Counted from the first letter of the stretch, positions 35,816-42,453 are shown. The stretch: DNA of 42,453 nt from an uncultured Spirochaetales bacterium (GCA_949285145.1 CASDXQ010000006.1:1-42453), one strand, 5' to 3'. A program made the numbers and translations. The notes: generated by a model from the sequence alone, not told the origin.

Positions 35816-35862
35816 GCTTAAGCTCTAATCATCACGGGAGAGAAAGATGAAAGAGCTTAAGC
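35816..35862 (+). other. 11-bp inverted repeat enclosing the Nudix ribosome-binding site and start codon
   Basis: GCTTAAGCTCT (35816-35826) is perfectly complementary to AGAGCTTAAGC (35852-35862). The 25-base loop holds the GGGAG ribosome-binding site and the ATG at 35847. In RNA this could present or hide the start of the Nudix gene. Both arms also contain the palindrome GCTTAAGC. Confidence 0.5.
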
Positions 35863-36260
35863 CTAGACATTACTACGGTGCCGGAATGATTCTTTACACG
35901 AAGGATGGAAACGACGGCATCTCGGTTCTTCTTGAAAAGAGATCTGATAACCATACATGGGCAATCCCTGGCGGTGCCATCGAAGAGTGTGAGAAATACA
36001 TTAAAGCAGCCCAGAGAGAAACCTATGAAGAGACAGGAATCAAAGTCGATTCAGCATGGCCTGTAATGAACTATCATCTGCCATACTTCTCCTATTATGT
36101 TTTCGCATCAGAACTGAGCCATAAAACAGTTCCACGGAAGAATTGGGAATCAGATGCAATCGAATGGTTTTCCATGGAAGCTCTTCCAGAGGGGATGAAC
36201 TGGATGACAAGAATAGAGATAAAAGACTTCATCAGAAAGGAGAAGAAACATGTGGAGTGA
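35847..36260 (+). CDS. Nudix hydrolase
   Basis: The 137-residue protein has a full Nudix box, GX5EX7REUXEEXGU, read as GAIEECEKYIKAAQRE then TYEETGI (residues about 42-64). Only the hydrophobic position after RE is replaced by threonine. Nudix enzymes hydrolyse nucleoside diphosphates linked to another group, using magnesium held by the box glutamates. The substrate is not readable. GGGAG precedes the ATG. Its stop overlaps the next start by 11 bases, forming a Nudix/91-aa/ankyrin operon behind candidate operator site 1. Confidence 0.9.
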   Translation: MKELKPRHYYGAGMILYTKDGNDGISVLLEKRSDNHTWAIPGGAIEECEKYIKAAQRETYEETGIKVDSAWPVMNYHLPYFSYYVFASELSHKTVPRKNWESDAIEWFSMEALPEGMNWMTRIEIKDFIRKEKKHVE

Positions 36261-36525
36261 AGAATTGAAGAAAATGACAATCGAACATTTCGGAGATTTT
36301 GGTGAAACAATACTCAAGACTGTGGTGAAAGGCAAATATTCCTATGCTGTCGGGTTCGACAGGAATCTCTATATCACGGATGAGGCAGAATCCCTGATTC
36401 CTGAAAGCGAGAATAATAAGCGGTATTTCATTTTCACCATGGATGATTCAAGGAAACCGGTATCCTTTATCAAAGCATATGACTTCATAGAGGATCTCGT
36501 TGAAGACGGCTGGGCAATCGACTGA
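36250..36525 (+). CDS. Hypothetical 91-residue protein
   Basis: I do not recognise this small acidic protein (MWSEELKKMTIEHFGDFGET start, DFIEDLVEDGWAID end). It is soluble with no signal peptide or membrane segment. AGGAGAAG precedes the ATG inside the Nudix gene, so translation is coupled. It sits between a Nudix hydrolase and an ankyrin-repeat protein and may be a partner or regulator of one of them. Confidence 0.7.
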   Translation: MWSEELKKMTIEHFGDFGETILKTVVKGKYSYAVGFDRNLYITDEAESLIPESENNKRYFIFTMDDSRKPVSFIKAYDFIEDLVEDGWAID

Positions 36526-36531
36526 GGTAAT

Positions 36532-37839
36532 ATGAATAGAGAGATCAGCAACTACTACAGGGCATTAACAGGGAAAGAGCTTTCAGAAGAACTGGCTCTG
36601 GAAGCCCTATATGCTGCCATAAGGAACGAGGACATTCCTCTCATCAGGGCATACCGAGGCAATGCACCAACCGATGAGGATGAATGGGAGAAAAAGAAGT
36701 GTGAGGACATGTATCCCATGCGATTCGCCTTCCGTGAGATGGCACACGTTTCCGTACTTGAAGCCCTTCTTGATATCGGCTTCACTCTTCCTTCCGGTCC
36801 GGATGTCACACCGTTTTCAGGCACGCCGGAAGAGATAACAGCTTTTCTGATGAGGGCGAAAGGTATTGACTGGAAGGAAGCAGTGTCATATCTGCTGTTC
36901 AGCAGCAGCTACTATATTGATGTATTGCACAAGGACTCTTATTTCCAGATACCATTCCGTCTTAATCCTGATGATGTCTATGAGCCTGGCTTTATATCAT
37001 ATCTCAACTCCTGGATTGTAGATTTCGCACTGTTCCTGAAAAAAGAGGATATCGGACAGGGAAGGGAAGAAGCTTTCAATCTAGGCCAGATCTGCCGTGT
37101 GCTTGTGGAAGATGAGGAGCTTTTTAAGGCTCTTCAGGCTTGCATGTCCTTGGGAATATTCGATGAATACGATGAAGGCTGGATGATGAGCCGGGCTATC
37201 TGTCACGACAATGAAAAAGCATTTGATCTGCTTCTCTCAAGAGCTTCAGATGATTCTCTATGCGACATTAACAGCTATCCGAGAAAGAATATGAGAATAC
37301 TTGAAAAGATGTTTGCACATGAAATTCTCATTCCCGGGACAGACCAGGCCTTTGAGGCATTCGAGCATTTCATTTACCGCTTTAACAGCGAGCATGACAA
37401 CACAGAGATTATCAAACGGGTAATGCATCCTTCATATGTGAAAAGACGGGATGATAAAGGCAATCCGATATTGCTGCATGCTGCATTGGTCAACGATAAT
37501 TTCCCTACAGATTGCTACCCGATTCTTGCACCGTCAAGAGAAGACATCAACGCTCGGGATTCAAAAGGCAGAACCATACTCTACTACCATGCTAAGAGGT
37601 ATCCTTATTGTCTGGAAGACCTGATAAATGCAGGAGCTGATCCATATGATGTCGATGAAAACGGAAACACCGTGCTCCACATCATGATTGCCAATGGCAG
37701 ATACGACATCACAATGGAAGACTTCAAAGATGCAGCAAAGTTCCTTCCTGGAGACATCATTTACAAGAAGAACAATGACGGGAAGACTCCTGTTGATTTA
37801 TTCACAGAACTACTGACAAGGAAGGATGAGGCTGAGTAA
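36532..37839 (+). CDS. Ankyrin-repeat protein
   Basis: The 435-residue protein is helical. Its C-terminal third has clear ankyrin units: INARDSKGRTILYYHAKRYP (about 340-359), LINAGADPYDVDENGNTVLH (about 366-385) and YKKNNDGKTPVDLF (about 413-426). Weaker ankyrin-like helices occur in the N-terminal part (LEALLDIGFTLP). It is cytoplasmic with no signal peptide, and probably a protein-binding module. GAGG lies 5 bases before the ATG. It is the third gene of the Nudix operon and converges on the P-loop-less DnaB-like gene with a 6-base gap. Confidence 0.8.
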   Translation: MNREISNYYRALTGKELSEELALEALYAAIRNEDIPLIRAYRGNAPTDEDEWEKKKCEDMYPMRFAFREMAHVSVLEALLDIGFTLPSGPDVTPFSGTPEEITAFLMRAKGIDWKEAVSYLLFSSSYYIDVLHKDSYFQIPFRLNPDDVYEPGFISYLNSWIVDFALFLKKEDIGQGREEAFNLGQICRVLVEDEELFKALQACMSLGIFDEYDEGWMMSRAICHDNEKAFDLLLSRASDDSLCDINSYPRKNMRILEKMFAHEILIPGTDQAFEAFEHFIYRFNSEHDNTEIIKRVMHPSYVKRRDDKGNPILLHAALVNDNFPTDCYPILAPSREDINARDSKGRTILYYHAKRYPYCLEDLINAGADPYDVDENGNTVLHIMIANGRYDITMEDFKDAAKFLPGDIIYKKNNDGKTPVDLFTELLTRKDEAE

Positions 37840-37845
37840 TCGGCC

Positions 37846-38613
37846 TCAACTTTCCTTTTTAAGCAGAAGCACTTTTCTTCCTCTGATGCTGAAGCCGGCT
37901 ATGATACTGCTGTCATTATCGATGTGGAACCTGTACTGCTTTCCTCCGTTTACGGTGACTGTCACTTCCTCAGGCGGCGCAAGAATAAGCCTGTTTCTTT
38001 CTGGCCAGACCTTAAGCGTTGTCACTCCATTCAGCTTCTGTGGAAGAGATGATGTGAAGACTATCAGAGACAGGCCATATTTCACAGCAACCATCTTCAG
38101 TGCATCATAGTGATTCAAATACCCCTTCTCTCTTGATTCAGCATCAAGATAAGGAAAGCCTGAATCATAGGAGAGGATGACAACTCTGAATCCCTTTGAT
38201 GAGAGAACTTCAAGCTCATCTTCAACTTCGCAGAACCTTTTTGCCCTTAACCTTTTCGACAGGATTGCTCCTGCTGACAGGCGATCCATCATTATTTCAT
38301 CTGATTCAAATTCTCCACTCAGGAAGCTTAGCAGCATCCTGTTCTGGAAAGTATGGGATTCCTCATTGCAGGAAAGCATCACCAGTGGTGTGTAGTCCAA
38401 TATTGCAGGACGAAGCATGCCGAATAGAAACATGTATGAATAGTTGATGTCATTCATGTACACGACATCACCTGACGAGAGCTTATCCAGAACAGGCAAT
38501 GAAATGTCGATACTGCCACCATCCGGACATTTCCAACTTTCAAGATCTTCCGGGTATGTATAATCAATGAGTTCACACGCTTCTTTCCAATGTGGTGAAA
38601 ATCTGTCAATCAT
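37846..38613 (-). CDS. Unknown protein, possible P-loop-less RecA/DnaB-fold
   Basis: The 255-residue protein has no recognised domain. By eye it follows the order of a DnaB C-terminal RecA fold like that of the ATPase at 40696. LSSGDVVYMNDINYSYMFLF (about 45-64) takes the Walker A position but lacks GKT/S. CNEESHTFQNRMLLSFLSG (about 82-100) resembles the segment after strand 2, GFRVVILSYDSGF (about 141-153) the Walker B strand, and DALKMVAVKYGLSLIVFTS (about 170-188) the helix-strand before the sensor. I use the ATG at 38613 (GGAG 9 bases upstream); the longer frame starts at TTG. It diverges from the WYL gene. Confidence 0.6.
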   Translation of the reverse strand: MIDRFSPHWKEACELIDYTYPEDLESWKCPDGGSIDISLPVLDKLSSGDVVYMNDINYSYMFLFGMLRPAILDYTPLVMLSCNEESHTFQNRMLLSFLSGEFESDEIMMDRLSAGAILSKRLRAKRFCEVEDELEVLSSKGFRVVILSYDSGFPYLDAESREKGYLNHYDALKMVAVKYGLSLIVFTSSLPQKLNGVTTLKVWPERNRLILAPPEEVTVTVNGGKQYRFHIDNDSSIIAGFSIRGRKVLLLKKES

Positions 38614-38654
38614 AAATATAGTCTCCAAAATCCTTCACTATCCTATTATTAATC

Positions 38655-38674
38655 TGTGACACCTGCTGACAGAG
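38655..38674 (-). promoter_or_regulatory. Candidate WYL-regulon operator, site 2
   Basis: Read on the minus strand it is CTCTGTCAGCAGGTGTCACA, 17 of 20 identical to site 1 and again TGTCA-N5-TGTCA. It lies in the spacer between the divergent WYL regulator and the 255-aa gene and could control both. That would include autoregulation of the WYL gene. Confidence 0.55.
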
Positions 38675-38715
38675 TTTAAAAAACATCAGATAATCGTACT
38701 GGAGGAGATGAAGAA

Positions 38716-39738
38716 ATGGCTTCAGACAATCTGCCATCAAAGCTTGCGATTGCAACATACATCGGGAACGGAAACGGACGTTCGATCTATGATATTGCGG
38801 AACATTTCGGGATTTCGGTCAGGACTGCATACCGCTTTCTCGACAGGCTTCAGGCAGAAGGTTATCCACTTACAAATGAAGAAAGAAGAAACGGCAGGGA
38901 AAAACTCTGGACGATGCTTGATGTGCACAGTGACAAGTACGGCAACGCATTGCCATCTTCAGAGTTTTCACAAGAAGAATGCATTCTGCTTCACTACATA
39001 ATGGCAGAGCTGAAGAAGAATGAAGATGTTCTTCCTTCCTTTAAGTCTGTAAGAAACAAGCTTGCCTCGGTGCTGAGCCAGAAATCAGTGGCATTTCCTT
39101 CTCTCGATTATTCCAAAAGCATTTCCAGGAAGCTGTTTCCGATTGAGAATATCAGCACAATCAGCAAGATTGCATCAAAGGAAACGCAGCTTATTGTCAA
39201 ACAGCTATTGAAAGCTATAAGCGGACAGAACTGTGTATCAATGAAATACCATGTGCCAAACAAAGCATCAGCGCTCGAGGTGAAAAACATCTCGCCGGTT
39301 TTCGCATTCTTCTATGACGGAGGAATGTATCTGCAAGCACTTCTTGAAGATGGAACTTTAAGAACATATGCTATCGAAAGAATTGAAACAGTCTGCATCG
39401 TCAAGGACAGCATTGCCTTGAAACCGGATTTCGATCCTTATGGACTTCTCACAGATCCGTTCGGCCCTTTCATTGGCAAAGAGAAGATTGAAGCCAGGGT
39501 ATGGATAGCACCTTCCCAGGTGAAGTATGTGAAAGAAAGGAAATGGCCGGAGAGTGTCACAATCAGAGACAACGAAGACGGTTCTGCCATCTTCGAAGTG
39601 ACAACATATGGCGAATGGGAATTCGTGAACTGGATACTCTCAATGCGTTCCCAGGCAGAGCTGCTTGAACCAGAATGGCTGAGGAGCAAAGTCTCAGCCA
39701 TACTCGACCAGAGCGCTACTCTGTATCACACTCACTGA
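38716..39738 (+). CDS. WYL domain transcriptional regulator
   Basis: The 340-residue protein has an N-terminal DeoR-type winged helix-turn-helix (SIYDIAEHFGISVRTAYRFL then DRLQAEGYPL, residues about 23-52), a linker helix region (about 75-150) and a WYL domain. The WYL core strand reads GGMYLQALLEDGTLRTYAIE (about 197-216), with Met for the usual Trp. A WCX-like C-terminus follows (YGEWEFVNWILSM). WYL regulators commonly sense nucleic-acid or nucleotide ligands and control phage-defence loci. GGAGGAG precedes the ATG. Candidate operators lie upstream and at neighbouring units. Its 3' end overlaps the opposite gene by 23 bases. Confidence 0.88.
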   Translation: MASDNLPSKLAIATYIGNGNGRSIYDIAEHFGISVRTAYRFLDRLQAEGYPLTNEERRNGREKLWTMLDVHSDKYGNALPSSEFSQEECILLHYIMAELKKNEDVLPSFKSVRNKLASVLSQKSVAFPSLDYSKSISRKLFPIENISTISKIASKETQLIVKQLLKAISGQNCVSMKYHVPNKASALEVKNISPVFAFFYDGGMYLQALLEDGTLRTYAIERIETVCIVKDSIALKPDFDPYGLLTDPFGPFIGKEKIEARVWIAPSQVKYVKERKWPESVTIRDNEDGSAIFEVTTYGEWEFVNWILSMRSQAELLEPEWLRSKVSAILDQSATLYHTH

Positions 39739-40540
39739 TGATTTCTTCATTCAAAGATGTCTCCCAGGACTTGCGTATCAACCGGTCAGACCAGCCATAG
39801 GGATAAGCTTTGAAAAATTCCTCATAGTCCTGATATTCGGAAATCAGCATTTTACGCCTTTCATTATCACAAGCCTGGATGACATGAACCATAGCACCGT
39901 CCAGATCATCAGGTGCAATGTTTTTCGGATATGAGTCATACACCGCACTCATAAGGATACGGTTCACCTTTTCAACATTAGCCGGACTGGAATCAGATGT
40001 AGGAGCACTATCTCCTTTGTAGTGAAGCACAGAACGGGAGAGCAGATCTCTGACAAGGCCTTCTCTCTTATCCCATATGTACTGACAGGCATCGAAGTAC
40101 ACTCTTATACCATTATCCTTACTTTCGTACTTTTCAAAGGTAGCGACAATCCGGGCCAGTTTGTCTGCTTTGTTCAGAAAGTCCTCATCCTCTGGAATGA
40201 TTGAAAGCATTCGGCTGTCACTCTCATCAGATGCATTGAGCATAATCTGAAAAGGTCTGGCAAAACGTGACATCATGGATACCTCATCCATGAACTCTGA
40301 ATTCCAGTCAAGCGTGAATACAGGTGAAAACCGTGAGAGAAATGAAGCAAATCCCGGGTTCATGCCAGGTATCTCATTAACAAACATACCTCTCCTCGCA
40401 GAAGATACCGTGAGAATATCACGGGATATCCTCTCATTCCTGTCTTTTTGAGAAACGAAAGGGTCATTGGTTTCTGCCTGAGCAAGAAGGTAATGTCTGA
40501 GTGCATCAATATGAGTCTGAATCTTATCTGAATAATCCAT
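39716..40540 (-). CDS. Hypothetical 274-residue island protein
   Basis: I do not recognise this soluble, mostly helical, acidic protein. The ATG at 40540 has GGAGG 6 bases upstream and fixes the start. It has no signal peptide, no membrane segment and no visible catalytic motif. It includes YFDACQYIWDKREGLVRDLL (about 150-170) and a C-terminal SEYQDYEEFFKAYPYGW stretch. It converges on the WYL gene and diverges from the DnaB-like ATPase. The shared spacer holds two copies of the candidate operator, so it is probably part of the same regulon. Confidence 0.7.
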   Translation of the reverse strand: MDYSDKIQTHIDALRHYLLAQAETNDPFVSQKDRNERISRDILTVSSARRGMFVNEIPGMNPGFASFLSRFSPVFTLDWNSEFMDEVSMMSRFARPFQIMLNASDESDSRMLSIIPEDEDFLNKADKLARIVATFEKYESKDNGIRVYFDACQYIWDKREGLVRDLLSRSVLHYKGDSAPTSDSSPANVEKVNRILMSAVYDSYPKNIAPDDLDGAMVHVIQACDNERRKMLISEYQDYEEFFKAYPYGWSDRLIRKSWETSLNEEIISECDTE

Positions 40541-40579
40541 CTGTCGCCTCCATATATCAGCTATGGTAATGAATGAATA

Positions 40580-40594
40580 TGTCAAAAGCTGTCA
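40580..40594 (+). promoter_or_regulatory. Candidate WYL-regulon operator, site 3a
   Basis: TGTCAAAAGCTGTCA is a TGTCA-N5-TGTCA direct repeat like sites 1 and 2. It lies 40 bases upstream of the 274-aa gene start, in the divergent spacer shared with the DnaB-like ATPase gene. Confidence 0.5.
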
Positions 40595-40620
40595 GAACAA
40601 AACAAATTCCTGACTTTCAA

Positions 40621-40640
40621 CTATGACAGATTTTGTCACA
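40621..40640 (+). promoter_or_regulatory. Candidate WYL-regulon operator, site 3b
   Basis: CTATGACAGATTTTGTCACA matches site 1 at 14 of 20 positions. It has the inverted form TGACA-N5-TGTCA and the shared ending TGTCACA. It is 56 bases upstream of the DnaB-like start and 27 bases from site 3a. Confidence 0.5.
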
Positions 40641-40695
40641 TATTGTCCGTAATATTCATACACACTTGAAAACCAATGGATAGCAGGAGAAAAAA

Positions 40696-41610
40696 ATGGA
40701 CATGAGTGGAAAAAGAAAAGAAATAGAGATGAATAAAAAAAAAGAAATATTGGACGGATATTCCGGATCGACCCAAATATCTTGGCATCTTGAGTATATG
40801 CGAGAAAAAATAGCAGGAGCGGAACATCTTTCACCGATTTCAACAGGATTCGGTGATTTGGATTATTTTCTTAATGGAGGGTTGTATCCCGGACAATTGG
40901 TTGCAGTGGGAGCAATGCCTTCCGTTGGCAAGACATCATTTGTCGTATCATTGATTCGCAATATGCTTGAAAGAAACAAGAATATTCTGTTTTTCTCTCT
41001 GGATATGTTTTCTAGGGATATCATCAGAAGGTTACTTGCAGGAGCTTCAGGTATAAGTTTACGTGAAATCATTAAATGTGATCTCTCAACGGATGCATTT
41101 GAATACGTTATATCTGCAGCACAACAATTATGGGATCGAACCTTTTTTATTGTTGATACTCCGGGATTATCAATAGAGAAACTGGAGAAGATAGTCTTGG
41201 CTGCAGTATCCACGGAACAAATAGATTGTATTCTGATTGATTCTTTTAACCTGATTGAATGTTGTGCAAATTCTGAAACAGACCGGTATAAAAGAATTGC
41301 AAATGTGCTGAGAAGACTTGAGTGCCGCGATGCACCGATTGTCACAACATTTCAGTGCCCATACGACAAAAGCCAAAGAGAACCTTCCTTGGCTGATGTT
41401 CCTCATGATATATATCCACTTGTCAATGAAAGTGATGTTGTGTTTTTTCTTCACCGGACACGATTTGTAACCGACCTTGATCAGTACTATAATGATGATG
41501 CTATTGTCAAAGCTGCGCAGCCAGTAAAAATCATTGTTGAAAAAAACAGAAACGGAGATACAGGTGTGATCAATATTCGTTTTAATGGTTTTACAACATC
41601 ATTTGAATGA
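40696..41610 (+). CDS. DnaB C-terminal-like RecA-fold ATPase
   Basis: The 304-residue protein resembles the ATPase half of replicative helicase DnaB without the primase-binding N-terminal domain. ISTGFGDLDYFLNGGLYPGQ leads into Walker A GAMPSVGKTS (about 72-81). FFSLDM (about 100-105), the Walker B CILIDSFN (about 178-185) and VTTFQCPYD (about 215-223) follow. FLHRTRF and PVKIIVEKNRNGDTG near the end match the DnaB sensor and arginine-finger region. AGGAG lies 6 bases before the ATG. It may be a hexameric ATPase of the island rather than the chromosomal helicase. Confidence 0.85.
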   Translation: MDMSGKRKEIEMNKKKEILDGYSGSTQISWHLEYMREKIAGAEHLSPISTGFGDLDYFLNGGLYPGQLVAVGAMPSVGKTSFVVSLIRNMLERNKNILFFSLDMFSRDIIRRLLAGASGISLREIIKCDLSTDAFEYVISAAQQLWDRTFFIVDTPGLSIEKLEKIVLAAVSTEQIDCILIDSFNLIECCANSETDRYKRIANVLRRLECRDAPIVTTFQCPYDKSQREPSLADVPHDIYPLVNESDVVFFLHRTRFVTDLDQYYNDDAIVKAAQPVKIIVEKNRNGDTGVINIRFNGFTTSFE

Positions 41611-41639
41611 CTGTCTTGGAATTAATTGAGGAAATGTTA

Positions 41640-41675
41640 TTCGGGCATTCATACATCAAAAACACAAAGCCCGAA
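41640..41675 (+). terminator. Weak hairpin after the DnaB-like gene
   Basis: TTCGGGC (41640-41646) pairs with GCCCGAA (41669-41675) over a 22-base loop, 30 bases after the stop codon. There is no T-run, so its terminator role is doubtful. Confidence 0.25.
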
Positions 41676-41785
41676 CTCATGTGCAGCAAATCAGCTATCA
41701 AAACAGAAATAATGACAATATCAGCGCCAAGTTAAAAAACAAACTGCAGTTATAAAACTGTGAACCTGAAATTTCCGTATTTCAT

Positions 41786-42295
41786 ATGACAGCATATGTC
41801 ATACATGATATCTATTCTGCCGGTATATCAGAACTTGCAGCGGCGATTACCCTTTCTTTTCATTACGCCGAACCATTGTTTGGCATACTGGATATTGATG
41901 CATACATAAAAAAACAGAAAGTATTTGATCCGGTTCTGTCAGAAATACTGAAGGAAACAAACGGCCATATAATCTTTGAGGAACAGAAAGTCCATGCAAT
42001 CTCTGTTTTATTTGAATCTACTATTAATGAGGCATTATACGCTTTCAGAAGTATTTATGAAGGAAGTGAAAGCAGAATTGATGCACTCAAAAAGGAATAT
42101 ATAGAAAAAGCAGCTGAAAAAGGAATTGAACAGCAGTATGCGAAAAAGACATTTTATATTATTAAGTACATAATAAAATATAAAAAGATTCTGCCATTGA
42201 AAGCAGAGTGCATTTTATGTGCAATTGAAACATACCAGTTAGCCTATATCGCTGCATATTATCCAGAAGTGGCAGATGAAGTTTTCATTTTTTAG
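41786..42295 (+). CDS. Hypothetical 169-residue protein
   Basis: I do not recognise this mainly helical soluble protein (MTAYVIHDIYSAGISELAAA start; lysine-rich middle QQYAKKTFYIIKYIIKYKK). The ATG has no ribosome-binding site, and an in-frame stop lies 33 bases upstream, so this start is the only one available. TGACA-N5-TGTCA overlaps the start codon (41787-41801), which may tie the gene to the island's regulon. It is the last gene before an insertion sequence. Base composition is AT-rich, like the DnaB-like gene. Confidence 0.6.
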   Translation: MTAYVIHDIYSAGISELAAAITLSFHYAEPLFGILDIDAYIKKQKVFDPVLSEILKETNGHIIFEEQKVHAISVLFESTINEALYAFRSIYEGSESRIDALKKEYIEKAAEKGIEQQYAKKTFYIIKYIIKYKKILPLKAECILCAIETYQLAYIAAYYPEVADEVFIF

Positions 42296-42329
42296 TCGAA
42301 TTTTCAAAGAAAGATAAAAAAAAGAACCA

Positions 42330-42348
42330 AAATCGAACTGATTTTGAT
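42330..42348 (+). terminator. Possible weak terminator hairpin
   Basis: AAAATC and GATTTT form a 6-bp stem over a 5-base loop, 35 bases after the last island gene and just before the insertion sequence end. The T content after it is low, so confidence is modest. Confidence 0.3.
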
Positions 42349-42386
42349 TCTCTTGTGAGACTGTAAATAAAATTGTGGACATTTGA

Positions 42387-42428
42387 AAAAGCTCCTATGC
42401 TTGGAAGGAAGAAGGCATAGGAGTTTTT
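42387..42428 (+). promoter_or_regulatory. Hairpin sequestering the transposase ribosome-binding site
   Basis: CTCCTATGC (42392-42400) pairs with GCATAGGAG (42415-42423). The stem is lengthened by a G-T pair and A-T pairs to about 14 bp over a 14-base loop. The 3' arm contains the AGGAG ribosome-binding site of the transposase and is followed by TTTTT. It can act as an intrinsic terminator, as a translation block, or as both. Confidence 0.6.
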
Positions 42429-42431
42429 GGT

Positions 42432-42453
42432 ATGGCAAAGAAGTCAGTGAAAC
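42432..42453 (+). CDS. Transposase, 5' fragment (IS256 family)
   Basis: Only the first seven codons (MAKKSVK) are inside the window. The start follows AGGAG by 8 bases. The call rests on the adjacent IS256-like terminal repeat, not on the protein itself. Confidence 0.5.

Larger units (their letters stand above)
42357..42453 (+). mobile_element. Left end of an IS256-family insertion sequence
   Basis: GAGACTGTAAATAAAATTGT at 42357 resembles the terminal inverted repeat of IS256-type elements. It is followed by a hairpin and the start of a transposase gene. The right end and target duplication lie outside the window. Confidence 0.65.

Noticed and set aside
36250-37839. Toxin-antitoxin pair made of the 91-aa and ankyrin proteins
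   Set aside because: Neither protein shows a known toxin or antitoxin motif, and the ankyrin protein is far larger than usual partners.
41787-41801. Fifth copy of the island motif (TGACA-N5-TGTCA) as a firm operator
   Set aside because: It overlaps the start codon and first codons of the 169-aa gene, so coding constraint or chance could explain it; kept only as a tentative site.
1-42453. CRISPR arrays, tRNA and rRNA genes
   Set aside because: No regularly spaced direct repeats, cloverleaf-like sequences or rRNA segments were found on reading either strand by eye.

Overview
The window looks like a chromosomal stretch of a host-associated, probably gut-dwelling, diderm bacterium, most likely a spirochaete of the Treponema/Sphaerochaeta type. 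The reasons are the many outer-membrane beta-barrel proteins, the LicD-rich surface-glycan genes, diacylglycerol-type glycosyltransferases, a nucleoside kinase with a TGS/ThrRS-like N-terminus, and weak or absent Shine-Dalgarno sites at many first genes. The taxonomic call is an inference from gene content. No rRNA or tRNA was seen.

Bases 1 to about 2800 are foreign. They are one end of a Firmicutes-type integrative conjugative element (Tn916/Tn1549 relatives): an orf8-like small helix-turn-helix protein, an orf7-like sigma factor, a cysteine-rich KTR protein, a flavodoxin and a TetR regulator with a perfect 39-bp palindromic operator, plus a strong terminator and inverted repeats that could belong to an oriT. 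The junction with the resident chromosome lies between about 2600 and 2830.

Bases 2831 to 12578 are resident housekeeping and envelope genes: an MFS transporter, a small coiled-coil protein, a GT4 glycolipid-type glycosyltransferase, an operon of alpha/beta hydrolase, YihY/BrkB membrane protein and an unknown protein, a YfcE-like phosphodiesterase, a divergent aldehyde ferredoxin oxidoreductase-like protein and a nucleoside kinase.

Bases 12691 to 30489 form a surface-glycan locus arranged in several divergent blocks: a NeuB-type synthase, a TarI/IspD-type cytidylyltransferase, an extended-SDR epimerase, an MGDG-synthase-like glycosyltransferase, two paralogous Wzi-like outer-membrane barrels, GT4 and GT2 enzymes, two LicD phosphotransferases, an O-antigen ligase/polymerase, a GT-D (DUF1792) enzyme, a Wzx-like flippase and an MMPL/RND exporter. 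Together they could make a CDP-polyol or sugar precursor, build and decorate a glycan, flip it, polymerise or ligate it, and hold it on the cell surface. Bases 30630 to 34282 are a four-gene operon of small outer-membrane barrels.

Bases 34322 to 42300 are an accessory island. It starts with decayed sequence and a truncated DUF4143 ATPase, followed by a Nudix/91-aa/ankyrin operon, an apparently P-loop-less DnaB-fold protein, a WYL-domain regulator, a 274-aa unknown, a DnaB-C-like ATPase and a 169-aa unknown. A repeated motif (TGTCA-N5-TGTCA and its TGACA-N5-TGTCA variant) sits in three intergenic promoter regions of this island, covering the starts of its five main transcription units. This suggests a single WYL-controlled regulon, and it is the most likely undescribed system in the window. 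The window ends in the left end of an IS256-family element whose hairpin buries the transposase ribosome-binding site.
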